From Campylobacter sp. LR291e (GTDB lineage: Bacteria > Campylobacterota > Campylobacteria > Campylobacterales > Campylobacteraceae), in NCBI RefSeq assembly GCF_008633915.1, contig NZ_VJNV01000023.1, positions 62,001-126,000 of the forward strand: a stretch of 64,000 bases of DNA, given 5' to 3'. Positions 54,515 through 63,260 of this stretch are shown here, piece by piece (positions within the stretch are counted from its first letter, which is position 1; each line of letters starts with the position of its first letter). Under the pieces are notes generated by a model. It did no database searches and had not been told where the DNA came from. It was given only the letters and a program-made list of their open reading frames with translations. Made by a program: the position numbers and the translations under genes.

Positions 54515-55513
54515 AAATTCTTTTGCTTATTGCTATGCGATTATTTATGGGCTTTGTTGAAATAATACTTGTTGTATATGCTTGTTATTTAGGGTATCAT
54601 TTAGCACAAGATGCTTATTATTTTAAGGGTTTTGTAGGTAAAACTATACAATTTTTAGCCTTTGATAAGGGTAGTTGGATAGTTTCAATCTTAGTTTTTG
54701 CAATAACAGTTGGTGCATGTTTTTTTATAGGATATTTTATTATTGAATTTATAAAAATGCTTTTAACCCATGCTATTAATAATATTTGGCGTATTTTAGG
54801 TTATCTTGCAATATCATTTATATTTGCCCCTTATCATTTTACAAAGACCTTTATATATTATCCTATACATTGTAGCATAGTTATTTTTAAGTCCTTTTCT
54901 TGGCTTATTAGAATTTCACTTATTTTAGCTTGGTTCGTTTTTTTAGGAATTATCATTTTTGCCTTTTATCATTTTAATTTAATTCCTATAATTGTGGATT
55001 TTTGCCTTAATAATTATCAAAAAATAATTACTATGAAAAAACTTGATTATTCTTATATTTTCTCATTTTTCTCAATCTTTATAGCAGTTGATTTTATAAG
55101 CTTGGGATTTATGTATTTATTTCAAAAATTCCTTCTTTTAATCCATATGAAAGCCTATGAAAGATTAGAAAAAGAACATTTAAGAAAAAAACAAGCACAA
55201 GAAGAAAGACAAAAAGAGTATTATAAGGCTTATAAAGAAAGTTATCAAAATGAAGAAAAATACGAAGAAGAACAAGAAGAAGAAAAATTTCAAAGCAAAG
55301 AAAATGATAAGGAAGAATTTCTTATGTTATTGCAAATTTTTGGTTTAACAGAAAATACCTTTAATAGAACAAATTTGAAAAAAAGCTATAAAAGGTTGGT
55401 AAAATTATTTTACCCTGATTTAAAACCAGAACATGAAAAAGAAGAAGCTCATAAAAAATTTTATTCAATTTCAAGAATGTTATGAAAAATTACAAACACA
55501 TTTAAAGGATTAA
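54511..55513 (+). pseudogene. Membrane J-domain protein, C terminus frameshifted
   Basis: The reading frame from 54511 gives 324 residues ending at 55485. It contains about four membrane segments, a Glu/Lys-rich coiled-coil linker, and a degenerate J domain with FYPDLKPEHEKE in place of HPD. The frame ends in an unnatural YSISRML. If one T of the T4 run at 55459-55462 is skipped, the protein continues [17 protein letters not shown], a normal J-domain end, and stops at 55513, 2 bases before purH. A single-base slip or sequencing error is therefore likely. The protein without the last helix may still work. The missing His in the HPD motif means DnaK stimulation is doubtful. Confidence 0.7.
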
Positions 55514-55515
55514 AA

Positions 55516-57054
55516 ATGAAAAAAAAGGCATTAATTAGTGTAAGTGACAAAAAAGGAGTTGTTGAGTTTGCTACAAATTTAGCAAAACTTGGCTTTGATT
55601 TGTTATCTACAGGAGGAACATACAAGCTTTTAAAAGAGACTGGTTTAAAGGTGCTTGAAGTAAGTGAGTATACAAAGAGTGTTGAGTTATTTGAAGGCAG
55701 GGTTAAGACCTTGCATCCTAGAATTCATGGTGGAATTTTATACAAAAGAAATAATATAAGTCACACAGGTCAAGCTAAAAAATTTGATATAGAAAGCATA
55801 GATTTAGTATGCGTAAATTTATATCCTTTTAAAAAAACTACCATGCTTACAAATGATTTTAACGAGATAGTAGAAAATATAGATATAGGAGGTCCTGCTT
55901 TAATACGAAGTGCGGCTAAAAACTATAAAGATGTCTTGGTGGTGTGTGACATTTTAGATTATCAAAGGGTAATTAATGCTATTAATAATGGTTATAATGA
56001 TGAAGAATTTAGGCGAGGTTTAATGATAAAAGCCTTTGAACATACTGCAAATTATGATTCTTATATTGCAAATTATATGAATGAAAGATTTAAAGAAGGC
56101 TTTGGAAATAAGAAATTTATAGTAGGTCAAAAGATATTAGATTGTAAATATGGAGAAAATCCTCATCAAAGTGGTGCTTTATATGAATTTGAAAATTTTA
56201 TTTCTAGTAATTTTAAGGTATTAAAAGGCGATGCAAGTTTTAATAATATAACAGATATTAACGCAGCCCTAAATTTAGCTACTGCCTTTGGGAGCACACC
56301 TTGTGTTGCCATTGTTAAGCATGGTAATGCTTGTGGTTTTGCTATAAAAGAAAATTTGGTACAAAGCTATATACATGCCTTAAAATGCGATAGTATTAGT
56401 GCTTATGGTGGTGTAGTGGCTATAAACGGTTGTTTAGACGAGACTTTGGCAAATAAGATTAATGAAAGTTATGTTGAAGTAATAATAGCTGCAAATGTTA
56501 GTGATGATGCTTTAAGGGTTTTTGAAAATAAAAAACGTATAAAGATTTTTACCCAAAAAAGTAGGTTTTTATTAAAAGCAGTTGATAAGTATGATTTTAA
56601 GCATATAAATGGTGGTTTTGTGTATCAAAATAGCGATGAAATTTTAGAAAATGAATTTCAAAATGCAGTTTTAAAGAGTAAAAGGGTGGCAAGTAAGGAT
56701 GAGTTAAGGGACCTGGAAATAGCCATGACAATCGCAGCTTTTACTAAGTCAAATAATGTAGTTTATGTAAAAGATAGTGCTTTAGTTGCTATAGGAATGG
56801 GAATGACAAGTAGGATTGATGCAGCAAAGGTTGCTATTTCAAAGGCTAAGGAAATGAAAATTGATTTAAAAGGTTGCGTTTTAGCTAGTGAAGCCTTTTT
56901 TCCATTTAGAGATAGTATAGATGAAGCCGCTAAGGTTGGCGTTAAGGCAGTGATTGAGCCAGGTGGTAGTATAAGGGATATAGAAGTAATTGACGCAGCG
57001 AACGAACATGACATGGCACTTTATTTTACAAAGGTTAGGCATTTTTTGCATTAA
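55516..57054 (+). CDS. purH: Bifunctional AICAR transformylase/IMP cyclohydrolase
   Basis: PurH carries out the last two steps of IMP synthesis. The 512-residue protein has the MGS-like IMP cyclohydrolase domain at the N terminus ([28 protein letters not shown]) and the AICAR transformylase domain with [13 protein letters not shown]. Length is normal. It ends at a strong convergent terminator. Confidence 0.97.
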   Translation: MKKKALISVSDKKGVVEFATNLAKLGFDLLSTGGTYKLLKETGLKVLEVSEYTKSVELFEGRVKTLHPRIHGGILYKRNNISHTGQAKKFDIESIDLVCVNLYPFKKTTMLTNDFNEIVENIDIGGPALIRSAAKNYKDVLVVCDILDYQRVINAINNGYNDEEFRRGLMIKAFEHTANYDSYIANYMNERFKEGFGNKKFIVGQKILDCKYGENPHQSGALYEFENFISSNFKVLKGDASFNNITDINAALNLATAFGSTPCVAIVKHGNACGFAIKENLVQSYIHALKCDSISAYGGVVAINGCLDETLANKINESYVEVIIAANVSDDALRVFENKKRIKIFTQKSRFLLKAVDKYDFKHINGGFVYQNSDEILENEFQNAVLKSKRVASKDELRDLEIAMTIAAFTKSNNVVYVKDSALVAIGMGMTSRIDAAKVAISKAKEMKIDLKGCVLASEAFFPFRDSIDEAAKVGVKAVIEPGGSIRDIEVIDAANEHDMALYFTKVRHFLH

Positions 57055-57081
57055 AATTAAGGGTTTTAAGCTCTTAATTTT
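57053..57081. terminator. Convergent bidirectional terminator purH / ugd
   Basis: An 11-base stem (AAAATTAAGGG, 57053-57063, with 57071-57081) and a 7-base loop lies on the 3' ends of both convergent genes. It includes the ugd stop codon. A runs and T runs on the two sides support termination on both strands. Confidence 0.8.
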
Positions 57082-58249
57082 GCAAGAAAATATCTCTACT
57101 AAACACCTTTTCTTCTATATCTAAAAGCTCATCGCACTTTCTATTTGCAAGTATCAACTCGCTTTTTTCTTTGAATTCATTTAAATCATTAATGATTTTT
57201 ATACCCATAAAATCACTATCTTTAAGGAGTGGTTCGTATATTATTAACTTAGTTTTTTCTTTTAAAAGATTCATTATATCAATAATGGCTGATTGTCTAA
57301 AATTATCTGAGTTCATCTTCATTACAAGGCGATAAATTCCTATTACTTTTGGCTTTTTTTCTAGTATAAGTTTTACAATATAATGCTTTCTTATATCATT
57401 TGCCTGTACAATTGCTTTAATTAAAGAATTTGGAATATCTTCATAATTTTGCAAAAGTTGCTTTGTATCCTTTGGCAGGCAATACCCTCCATAACCAAAG
57501 CTAGGATTATTATAATGCATACCGATTCTATCATCTAAACAAATTCCTTTGATAATATCACTTGCGTTTAAATTCTTTGAAAGAGCAAAGGAATCTATCT
57601 CATTAAAATACGCCACACGCATTGCTAGATAGGTATTTGCAAAAAGTTTCACAGCTTCTGCCTCGTCACTTTTCATAAATAAAATTTGTATTTCTTTTTT
57701 ATAAGCAGCATTTTTAAGTAAATTAGCAAAAATTTCGCCACTTTTTTTGCTTTTTTCATCACTATAACCTATTACAATCCTACTTGGATATAAATTATCA
57801 TAAAGGGCTTTTCCTTCTCTTAAAAATTCAGGCGAAAAGCATAAAGTTAAGTCCTTAAATTTATCTTTTAAATTCTTTGTATAGCCTATGGGTATGGTAC
57901 TTTTTATAATAATACTTGCATTTTTATTAAGTTTAATAATATCATTTATAACGCTTTCTATAGAACTTGTATCAAAAAATTTACTCTGTGTATTATAATC
58001 AGTTGGTGTTGCAATAATGATAAAATCGCTATTTTTATAGGCTTCTTCTTTATCTAGGGTAGCTTTGAAATTTAAGGCTTTAAGGCTTAAAAATTCTTTT
58101 ATCTCTTTATCATCAATTGGGCTTTTTTTAGCATTTAAAAGACTTACTTTTTTCTCATCTATATCAAGGGCTATCACTTCATTTTGTTGGGCTAAAAGTA
58201 AGGCATTTGAAAGCCCTACATAACCAGTTCCTACAATTGTTATTTTCAT
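57074..58249 (-). CDS. ugd: UDP-glucose 6-dehydrogenase family protein
   Basis: The enzyme oxidises UDP-glucose to UDP-glucuronate, a capsule or lipooligosaccharide precursor. The 391-residue protein has the N-terminal NAD loop VGTGYVGLSNALLLAQ, SPEFLREGKALYDNLYPSR and the catalytic-Cys region NPSFGYGGYCLPKDTKQL. It closely resembles KfiD of the C. jejuni capsule locus as I remember it. No capsule or glycan gene is near, so it stands alone between purH and ctb. UDP-ManNAc or GDP-mannose substrates cannot be excluded. Confidence 0.9.
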   Translation of the reverse strand: MKITIVGTGYVGLSNALLLAQQNEVIALDIDEKKVSLLNAKKSPIDDKEIKEFLSLKALNFKATLDKEEAYKNSDFIIIATPTDYNTQSKFFDTSSIESVINDIIKLNKNASIIIKSTIPIGYTKNLKDKFKDLTLCFSPEFLREGKALYDNLYPSRIVIGYSDEKSKKSGEIFANLLKNAAYKKEIQILFMKSDEAEAVKLFANTYLAMRVAYFNEIDSFALSKNLNASDIIKGICLDDRIGMHYNNPSFGYGGYCLPKDTKQLLQNYEDIPNSLIKAIVQANDIRKHYIVKLILEKKPKVIGIYRLVMKMNSDNFRQSAIIDIMNLLKEKTKLIIYEPLLKDSDFMGIKIINDLNEFKEKSELILANRKCDELLDIEEKVFSRDIFLQN

Positions 58250-58301
58250 ATTTTTCTTTCAAATTTAATAAAGAAAAAATTATAACAAATTATTTTTAAT
58301 T

Positions 58302-58682
58302 TTAAATATTTGGATAAAGTGCCTTTTTGAAATTTTTAGCAATCATATTTGCTCTTTGCAAGATAACATTGCTCATTTCATCATTGTAAATTGATTTTAA
58401 ACTTTCTTCAAATAAACTTAACCAATTATCAAAAAGTTCTATCTTAAAAGGTGGCAAATCCATATGCTTTTTTAAGGGTTGACCATTATAATCACCTTCC
58501 CCAAGCAACATTCCAGTCCAGAAATTTCCTATTTTTTTCTTATGTTTTTTCCACTCTTCATTACTAACCCCAACTGCCTTATTAAAAATAGGTCCTAAAT
58601 TTTCATCTATTCTTATTTTTTCGTAAAAAATTTCCATTAATTTAGCTATGCTTTCTTGATTTATGGTTTCGTATTTTGACAT
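58302..58682 (-). CDS. ctb: Group III truncated haemoglobin Ctb
   Basis: The 126-residue protein matches Ctb, the group III truncated globin of Campylobacter. Tyr20 (B10), His47 (E7), His73 (proximal F8) and Trp87 (G8) fall at the expected heme-pocket positions, one residue after those of C. jejuni Ctb. In C. jejuni it is induced by nitrosative stress through NssR and affects oxygen handling. It is divergent from nssR and shares a 74-base intergenic region with an NssR-type palindrome. Confidence 0.93.
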   Translation of the reverse strand: MSKYETINQESIAKLMEIFYEKIRIDENLGPIFNKAVGVSNEEWKKHKKKIGNFWTGMLLGEGDYNGQPLKKHMDLPPFKIELFDNWLSLFEESLKSIYNDEMSNVILQRANMIAKNFKKALYPNI

Positions 58683-58739
58683 TTTTTATCCTTTAAAATT
58701 TACTAAGCGTTAATATATCAAAATTAAGATTTTAAAATA

Positions 58740-58753
58740 TTAACAAGGGTTAA
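58740..58753. promoter_or_regulatory. NssR-type palindrome TTAAC-N4-GTTAA
   Basis: TTAACAAGGGTTAA is a perfect match to the TTAAC-N4-GTTAA site I recall for NssR. Its centre lies about 64 bases from the ctb start codon, which suits a -41 position for a start near 58706. It overlaps the ribosome binding site of nssR, so binding could also repress nssR. Confidence 0.75.
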
Positions 58754-58756
58754 GGA

Positions 58757-59350
58757 ATGCAAGAATATTTAGAATTTTTAAAAAATATAGGGCTTGTTAA
58801 AAAATATCCAAAAAAGGCTATTTTATTCTATGAAGGTGAAATAGCTTTGAATTTACTTATATTAATAAAGGGCAAGGTACGTGTTTATAAGTGTTTAAAT
58901 GATAAAGAATTAAGTTTGCATTTTTTTACGCCTGCAAGTTTTATAGCTGAAATGGCTACCTTAAAAGAAATTCCTTATCCTGCAAATGCTGAATGCCTTG
59001 AAGAGAGTGAAATTTTAGAAGTAAATATAAATGATTTTAAAAGACTTTGTAAGGAAAATGAAAAATTTAATATGCTTTTACTTAGTTCTTTATTTGAAAA
59101 AATCCAAATTTTAGGCAAAAATTTAATGCAAAATTCTATGCCCTTGAGAGTAAAATTACTAAATTATCTTTTAGAAAATGAAAGAAATTTAGCTAAAATA
59201 TCTCAAAAACAAATTGCAAGTTATTTAAATATAAGGGTTGAATCCTTATCAAGGGTGATTAAAGAACTTAAAATTCAAGGTTTAATCAACACAAAGCAGG
59301 GTAAAATTTTCTTGCTTGATAAAGAAGAGATTATTAAGGAGTGCATTTAG
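58757..59350 (+). CDS. nssR: Nitrosative stress regulator NssR (Crp/Fnr family)
   Basis: NssR activates ctb and the globin cgb under nitrosative stress in C. jejuni. The 197-residue protein has an N-terminal cyclic-nucleotide-like domain (FYEGEIALNLLILIKGKVRV, HFFTPASFIAEMATL) and a C-terminal helix-turn-helix (ISQKQIASYLNIRVESLSRV). No Fnr-type Cys cluster is visible. The gene starts 3 bases after the palindrome. No cgb is in the window. Confidence 0.92.
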   Translation: MQEYLEFLKNIGLVKKYPKKAILFYEGEIALNLLILIKGKVRVYKCLNDKELSLHFFTPASFIAEMATLKEIPYPANAECLEESEILEVNINDFKRLCKENEKFNMLLLSSLFEKIQILGKNLMQNSMPLRVKLLNYLLENERNLAKISQKQIASYLNIRVESLSRVIKELKIQGLINTKQGKIFLLDKEEIIKECI

Positions 59351-59351
59351 T

Positions 59352-60053
59352 ATGGATTATAATTTTTTACTAACTTCAATAATGCCCTTTTTACATGCAG
59401 CCTTTTTAACTATAAAACTTAGTTTTTTTGGTATAGTTTTTTCTTTTATAATTGGCTTTTTTTGTATATTAATGACTTATTTTAAATTTAATTTTTTAGA
59501 AAAGATTTGTAAAATTTATATTGAATTTTCAAGGAATACCCCACTTTTAATACAGCTTTTCTTTTTGTATTATGCCTTGCCTAAATTTGATATACACTTA
59601 GAAAAACTGCCATTAATTGATTTAATATGCCTTAGCGTTGATGATAGTTTAAGACCTTCTTTTGCTTGTGCTGTTGTGGGGCTTAGCTTTTTGGGTGGTT
59701 CTTATATGGCTGAAAGTTTAAGGGCAGGTTTTGAAGCAGTGAGAAAACAGCAATTTGAAGCAGGTCTTTCACTTGGCTTTACACATTGGCAAAATTTGCG
59801 TTTTATAATTTTTCCTCAAGCCTTAAGTGTCGCAATGCCTAGCATTAGTGCAAATATTATTTTTTTAATTAAAGAAACCTCAGTAGTTAGCATTATAGCT
59901 TTGCCTGATTTAGTTACTTTGATGAAAAATTTAAATTCCTTGACCTATAAGACGGATGAGCTTTTATTTATGCTTTTTATGTCTTATTTAATTATAATCT
60001 TGCCACTTTCCTTAATCTTATCTTGGTATGAAAAAAGGCTAATAAATGGTTGA
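59352..60053 (+). CDS. Amino-acid ABC transporter permease (His/Glu/Arg type), first
   Basis: The 233-residue permease begins at ATG 59352, because the longer frame would run back into nssR. It has about five membrane segments, the FSRNTPLLIQLFFLYYALP segment of polar amino acid permeases and the coupling loop EAGLSLGFTHWQNLRFIIFP. It forms a heteromeric pair with the next gene. Position after nssR equals C. jejuni Cj0467 as I recall. The substrate is unknown. Confidence 0.9.
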   Translation: MDYNFLLTSIMPFLHAAFLTIKLSFFGIVFSFIIGFFCILMTYFKFNFLEKICKIYIEFSRNTPLLIQLFFLYYALPKFDIHLEKLPLIDLICLSVDDSLRPSFACAVVGLSFLGGSYMAESLRAGFEAVRKQQFEAGLSLGFTHWQNLRFIIFPQALSVAMPSISANIIFLIKETSVVSIIALPDLVTLMKNLNSLTYKTDELLFMLFMSYLIIILPLSLILSWYEKRLING

Positions 60054-60702
60054 TTTACTTAGTTTAAGCACCTTTTATAGACTTTGGCAAGGACTTTTTA
60101 TAACCCTTGAAATTTCAGTTATAAGCTTGATTTTTACCTCTGTTTTTGGCTTAATTTTAGGCATTATAATGTGTCTTAAAAATCCATATACTTATGCTTT
60201 GTGTCGTTTTGGCTTAGAATTTGTTAGGGTAATGCCCTTGCTTGTATGGCTTTTTATAGTGTATTTTGGCTTTTCAAGGTGGTTAAATATCAATATAAAC
60301 TCAGTAAATTCTACTATTATCGTATTTAGTATTTGGGGCAGTTTAGAAATGATGGATTTAGTTCGTTCTTCATTAAAAAGCATACCAAAACACCAATACG
60401 AAAGTGCGGTCTCATTAGGATTAAACACAAGGCAAACTTATTTTTTTATTATTATTCCACAAGCCTTTGCAAGATTAACCCCTGCAAGTATAAATTTATT
60501 AACTAGAATGATAAAAAGTACTACCTTTGCTTATTTAATAGGAGCAGTTGAACTTGTAAAAGTAGGGCAGCAAATTATAGAACTTCACAATAAAAACGAC
60601 TTAGCACCCTTTATAATCTATGGTTTGATATTTTTCATATATTTTTTAGTGTGCTATCCCTTATCTTTATATTCAAAAAAATTAGAAAAAAAATGGAGTT
60701 AG
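60046..60702 (+). CDS. Amino-acid ABC transporter permease, second
   Basis: The 218-residue permease overlaps the first by 8 bases. It has FVRVMPLLVWLFIVYFGFS and the coupling loop ESAVSLGLNTRQTYFFIIIP. It belongs to the same HisM/GlnP group. Confidence 0.9.
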   Translation: MVDLLSLSTFYRLWQGLFITLEISVISLIFTSVFGLILGIIMCLKNPYTYALCRFGLEFVRVMPLLVWLFIVYFGFSRWLNININSVNSTIIVFSIWGSLEMMDLVRSSLKSIPKHQYESAVSLGLNTRQTYFFIIIPQAFARLTPASINLLTRMIKSTTFAYLIGAVELVKVGQQIIELHNKNDLAPFIIYGLIFFIYFLVCYPLSLYSKKLEKKWS

Positions 60703-60703
60703 A

Positions 60704-61438
60704 ATGATTTTAAAGATAGAAAATTTACAAAAATTCTATGGAACTCACCAGGTTTTAAAAGATATAAATTTAGAAGTTAAGCAAAGCGAGGTTGTAGTGA
60801 TTTTAGGACCAAGTGGCTGTGGTAAATCTACGCTTTTAAGGTGCATAAATGGGCTTGAAGAGATTAAGGATGGAAGTATTTATATAGAAAATGAAAAAAT
60901 AACAAAGGATTTTAAAGAATGGACTAAAATTCGCCAAAAGGTAGGAATGGTTTTTCAATCTTATGAATTGTTTGAACATTTAAGTGTTAAAGAAAATATA
61001 TGTTTAGGTCCTTTAAAGGTACAAAAAAGAAATAAAGATGAAATTTTACAAGAGGCTAAAATGTGGCTTGAAAAGGTTGGCTTAGCTCATAAAATAGATG
61101 CTTACCCAAGGCAGTTAAGTGGAGGGCAAAAACAAAGGATTGCCATAGTTAGAAGCCTTTGTATGAATCCAAAATTAATGCTTTTTGATGAAGTTACTGC
61201 TGCACTTGACCCTGAAATTGTTAGAGAGGTTTTAGAGGTGATTTTAAATTTAGCTAAAGAAGGTATGACCATGCTTATAGTAACGCATGAAATGGGCTTT
61301 GCTAAAGCAGTTGCTGATAAGATTGTTTTCATGGATGAAGGACAAATCGTAGAAACTAATACCCCAAAGGCATTTTTTGAAAATCCTCACTCAAAAAGAG
61401 CGAAGAAATTCTTAAATTTATTTGATTATCATACTTAA
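60704..61438 (+). CDS. Amino-acid ABC transporter ATPase (GlnQ/HisP type)
   Basis: The 244-residue ATPase has Walker A GPSGCGKST, signature LSGGQKQRIAIVRSL, Walker B LMLFDEVTAALDPE and switch IVTHEMGFA. The EVTAALDPE variant is typical of polar amino acid importers, which usually read EPTSALDPE. No periplasmic binding protein gene is adjacent, so the binding partner must be elsewhere. Confidence 0.93.
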   Translation: MILKIENLQKFYGTHQVLKDINLEVKQSEVVVILGPSGCGKSTLLRCINGLEEIKDGSIYIENEKITKDFKEWTKIRQKVGMVFQSYELFEHLSVKENICLGPLKVQKRNKDEILQEAKMWLEKVGLAHKIDAYPRQLSGGQKQRIAIVRSLCMNPKLMLFDEVTAALDPEIVREVLEVILNLAKEGMTMLIVTHEMGFAKAVADKIVFMDEGQIVETNTPKAFFENPHSKRAKKFLNLFDYHT

Positions 61439-61439
61439 G

Positions 61440-62420
61440 TTATTTTAACAAGCCTTCAAAGTCCATTTTTATATCTTTAAATTCTATCTCTAAGTCACAA
61501 ATTGCCTTATAATCATCATTTTTCATAAAATTAACTCTTATATCATCCTTACAAATTCTTTCTTTATAAAGTTCTACTTGCTTATTTGCATTTTCTAAGG
61601 GCTTTTTAGTGGCTAAAATTTGCCTTGTTATATCATCTGCTATATTTTTAACATAGTCTATATAAGCATCATCAAGCTTAATATCTTTTATCTTAGTTCC
61701 ATTTTGATAAAAATTACTAAAGCTTTTGCCATTTTTTAAGCTAATTATATTATATCCATCACTTCTTCCTGCCATATTTACAGGCACAAAAATGTATTCT
61801 TCTTCTATTAAATTATTTTGTGAATAATCACTTATCAAATAGGCAAAATTTGGATACTGCTTAGAATAAACTATGCTAGAAAATAAGGTTGATTCTTCCA
61901 TTCTATAAACTAGCATATTATCAAAATCTACAATCTTAGTTTCTACGATAATATCATCATCGCTAAGGCGAAAAATTTTACTCATATTTTCATTTGCAAT
62001 CAAATAAAAAAGCTCATTTAATGGGTCGTACGCATAATGTTCGCTTACATTTTCATTTTCATAACTTTCTATAAATTCTCTAATTAAAATTCCACTTTGC
62101 TTATCTTTTATAAAAAGTCTCCCAAGCCCATTAGCAAAGCCATTTTTACAGCTACCATCCCAATAAGCATCAATATAACTTATATAATCCTTGCTTACTT
62201 CTTTATAGATAATCTTACAATCTTGCTTATGATTTTTAGGTTGCATTAAATGTTTTATATTTTCATCTTTTTTGTATTGTTCTTTTATGTGTTTGTAAAC
62301 TTGTAACCTTTCTCTTTCAAATTGTAAAATTTCATTATTAAGATTTAGCTTTGCTTGAGTTATTTTGTTTGAACAAGCTACAAAAAATAATGCAAATACT
62401 AAGTAGCTTATTTTTTTCAT
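61440..62420 (-). CDS. Lipoprotein with one MORN-like motif, function unknown
   Basis: The 326-residue protein has a lipoprotein signal (FFVAC, Cys16). A helical N-terminal stretch is followed by YWDGSCKNGFANGLGRLFI, which resembles a MORN repeat, then mixed strands and a helical C terminus with RICKDDIRVNF. It is convergent with the ABC ATPase gene, with one base between stop codons. No family is recognised. Confidence 0.7.
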   Translation of the reverse strand: MKKISYLVFALFFVACSNKITQAKLNLNNEILQFERERLQVYKHIKEQYKKDENIKHLMQPKNHKQDCKIIYKEVSKDYISYIDAYWDGSCKNGFANGLGRLFIKDKQSGILIREFIESYENENVSEHYAYDPLNELFYLIANENMSKIFRLSDDDIIVETKIVDFDNMLVYRMEESTLFSSIVYSKQYPNFAYLISDYSQNNLIEEEYIFVPVNMAGRSDGYNIISLKNGKSFSNFYQNGTKIKDIKLDDAYIDYVKNIADDITRQILATKKPLENANKQVELYKERICKDDIRVNFMKNDDYKAICDLEIEFKDIKMDFEGLLK

Positions 62421-62563
62421 TTATATCCCCTTGTATTTTACTTCCCTTGAACTTAGAATTTATTCTATTTTTTCTTAGCATTTTATAAAGTGTGTAAATT
62501 TGTCAAATTTTTTACATAAAAGTGTTTAAAAAAGTAAAGTTAAGTTAAATAAATTTTTCATGC

Positions 62564-63187
62564 TTATAAAATTTTGTCCTTGCTTTTGCAAAACTCACTT
62601 AAAAAGCATTCCTTGCAAAGTGGATTTTTAGCCTTGCAAATATATCTACCAAAAAGGACCATTGCTTGGTGTAAATAATTTAAATTATCCACAAAAATAG
62701 CACTTAAATCCTTTTCGGTTAATTCAGGGGTCTTTGCCTTGCTTAAATTTAAGCGATGTGCTACGCGAAAAACATGGGTATCAACGGCCATAAAATTTGC
62801 CCCGCACCATTCTATTAAAACAACATGGGCTGTTTTTTGCCCTACACCTGCTAAGGATTTTAAATCATCTTCATTAAGTGGAATTTCTCCCTTAAAATTT
62901 TGCTTAACAGCCTTAGCCATTTTTATTAAATTTTCTGCCTTATTGTTAAAAAAAGAACAACTTTGTATAAGGCTTTTTAAGTGCGTTATTTTGGCATTAC
63001 AAAGGGTATTTATATCAGGGTAAGTTTTAAAAAGTGCAGGGGTGATTAAATTTACTCTTTTATCCGTACATTGTGCAGAAAGCATAACGCAAACTAAAAG
63101 CTCATATAAATTATTAAATTTAAGCTCAGTAGTAGGATTTTGATACTTTTGTAAAAAAAGTTCTTTAATTTTTAAATTTCTTTTCAT
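62564..63187 (-). CDS. nth: Endonuclease III (base-excision glycosylase/AP lyase)
   Basis: Nth removes oxidised pyrimidines from DNA and cuts the abasic strand. The 207-residue protein has the helix-hairpin-helix LAGVGQKTAHVVL with the catalytic Lys, the catalytic Asp in MAVDTHVFRVAHRL, and the iron-sulfur motif CKAKNPLCKECFLSEFC (C-x6-C-x2-C-x5-C). It is divergent from peb4. I recall the same pair in C. jejuni (Cj0595c-Cj0596). Confidence 0.97.
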   Translation of the reverse strand: MKRNLKIKELFLQKYQNPTTELKFNNLYELLVCVMLSAQCTDKRVNLITPALFKTYPDINTLCNAKITHLKSLIQSCSFFNNKAENLIKMAKAVKQNFKGEIPLNEDDLKSLAGVGQKTAHVVLIEWCGANFMAVDTHVFRVAHRLNLSKAKTPELTEKDLSAIFVDNLNYLHQAMVLFGRYICKAKNPLCKECFLSEFCKSKDKIL

Positions 63188-63260
63188 TTTTTTATTTTAA
63201 TTAATTAGCTTTAACCAAGTTTAGCTATAATTAAATAAATTTTTTCAAAAGGATAAAAAA

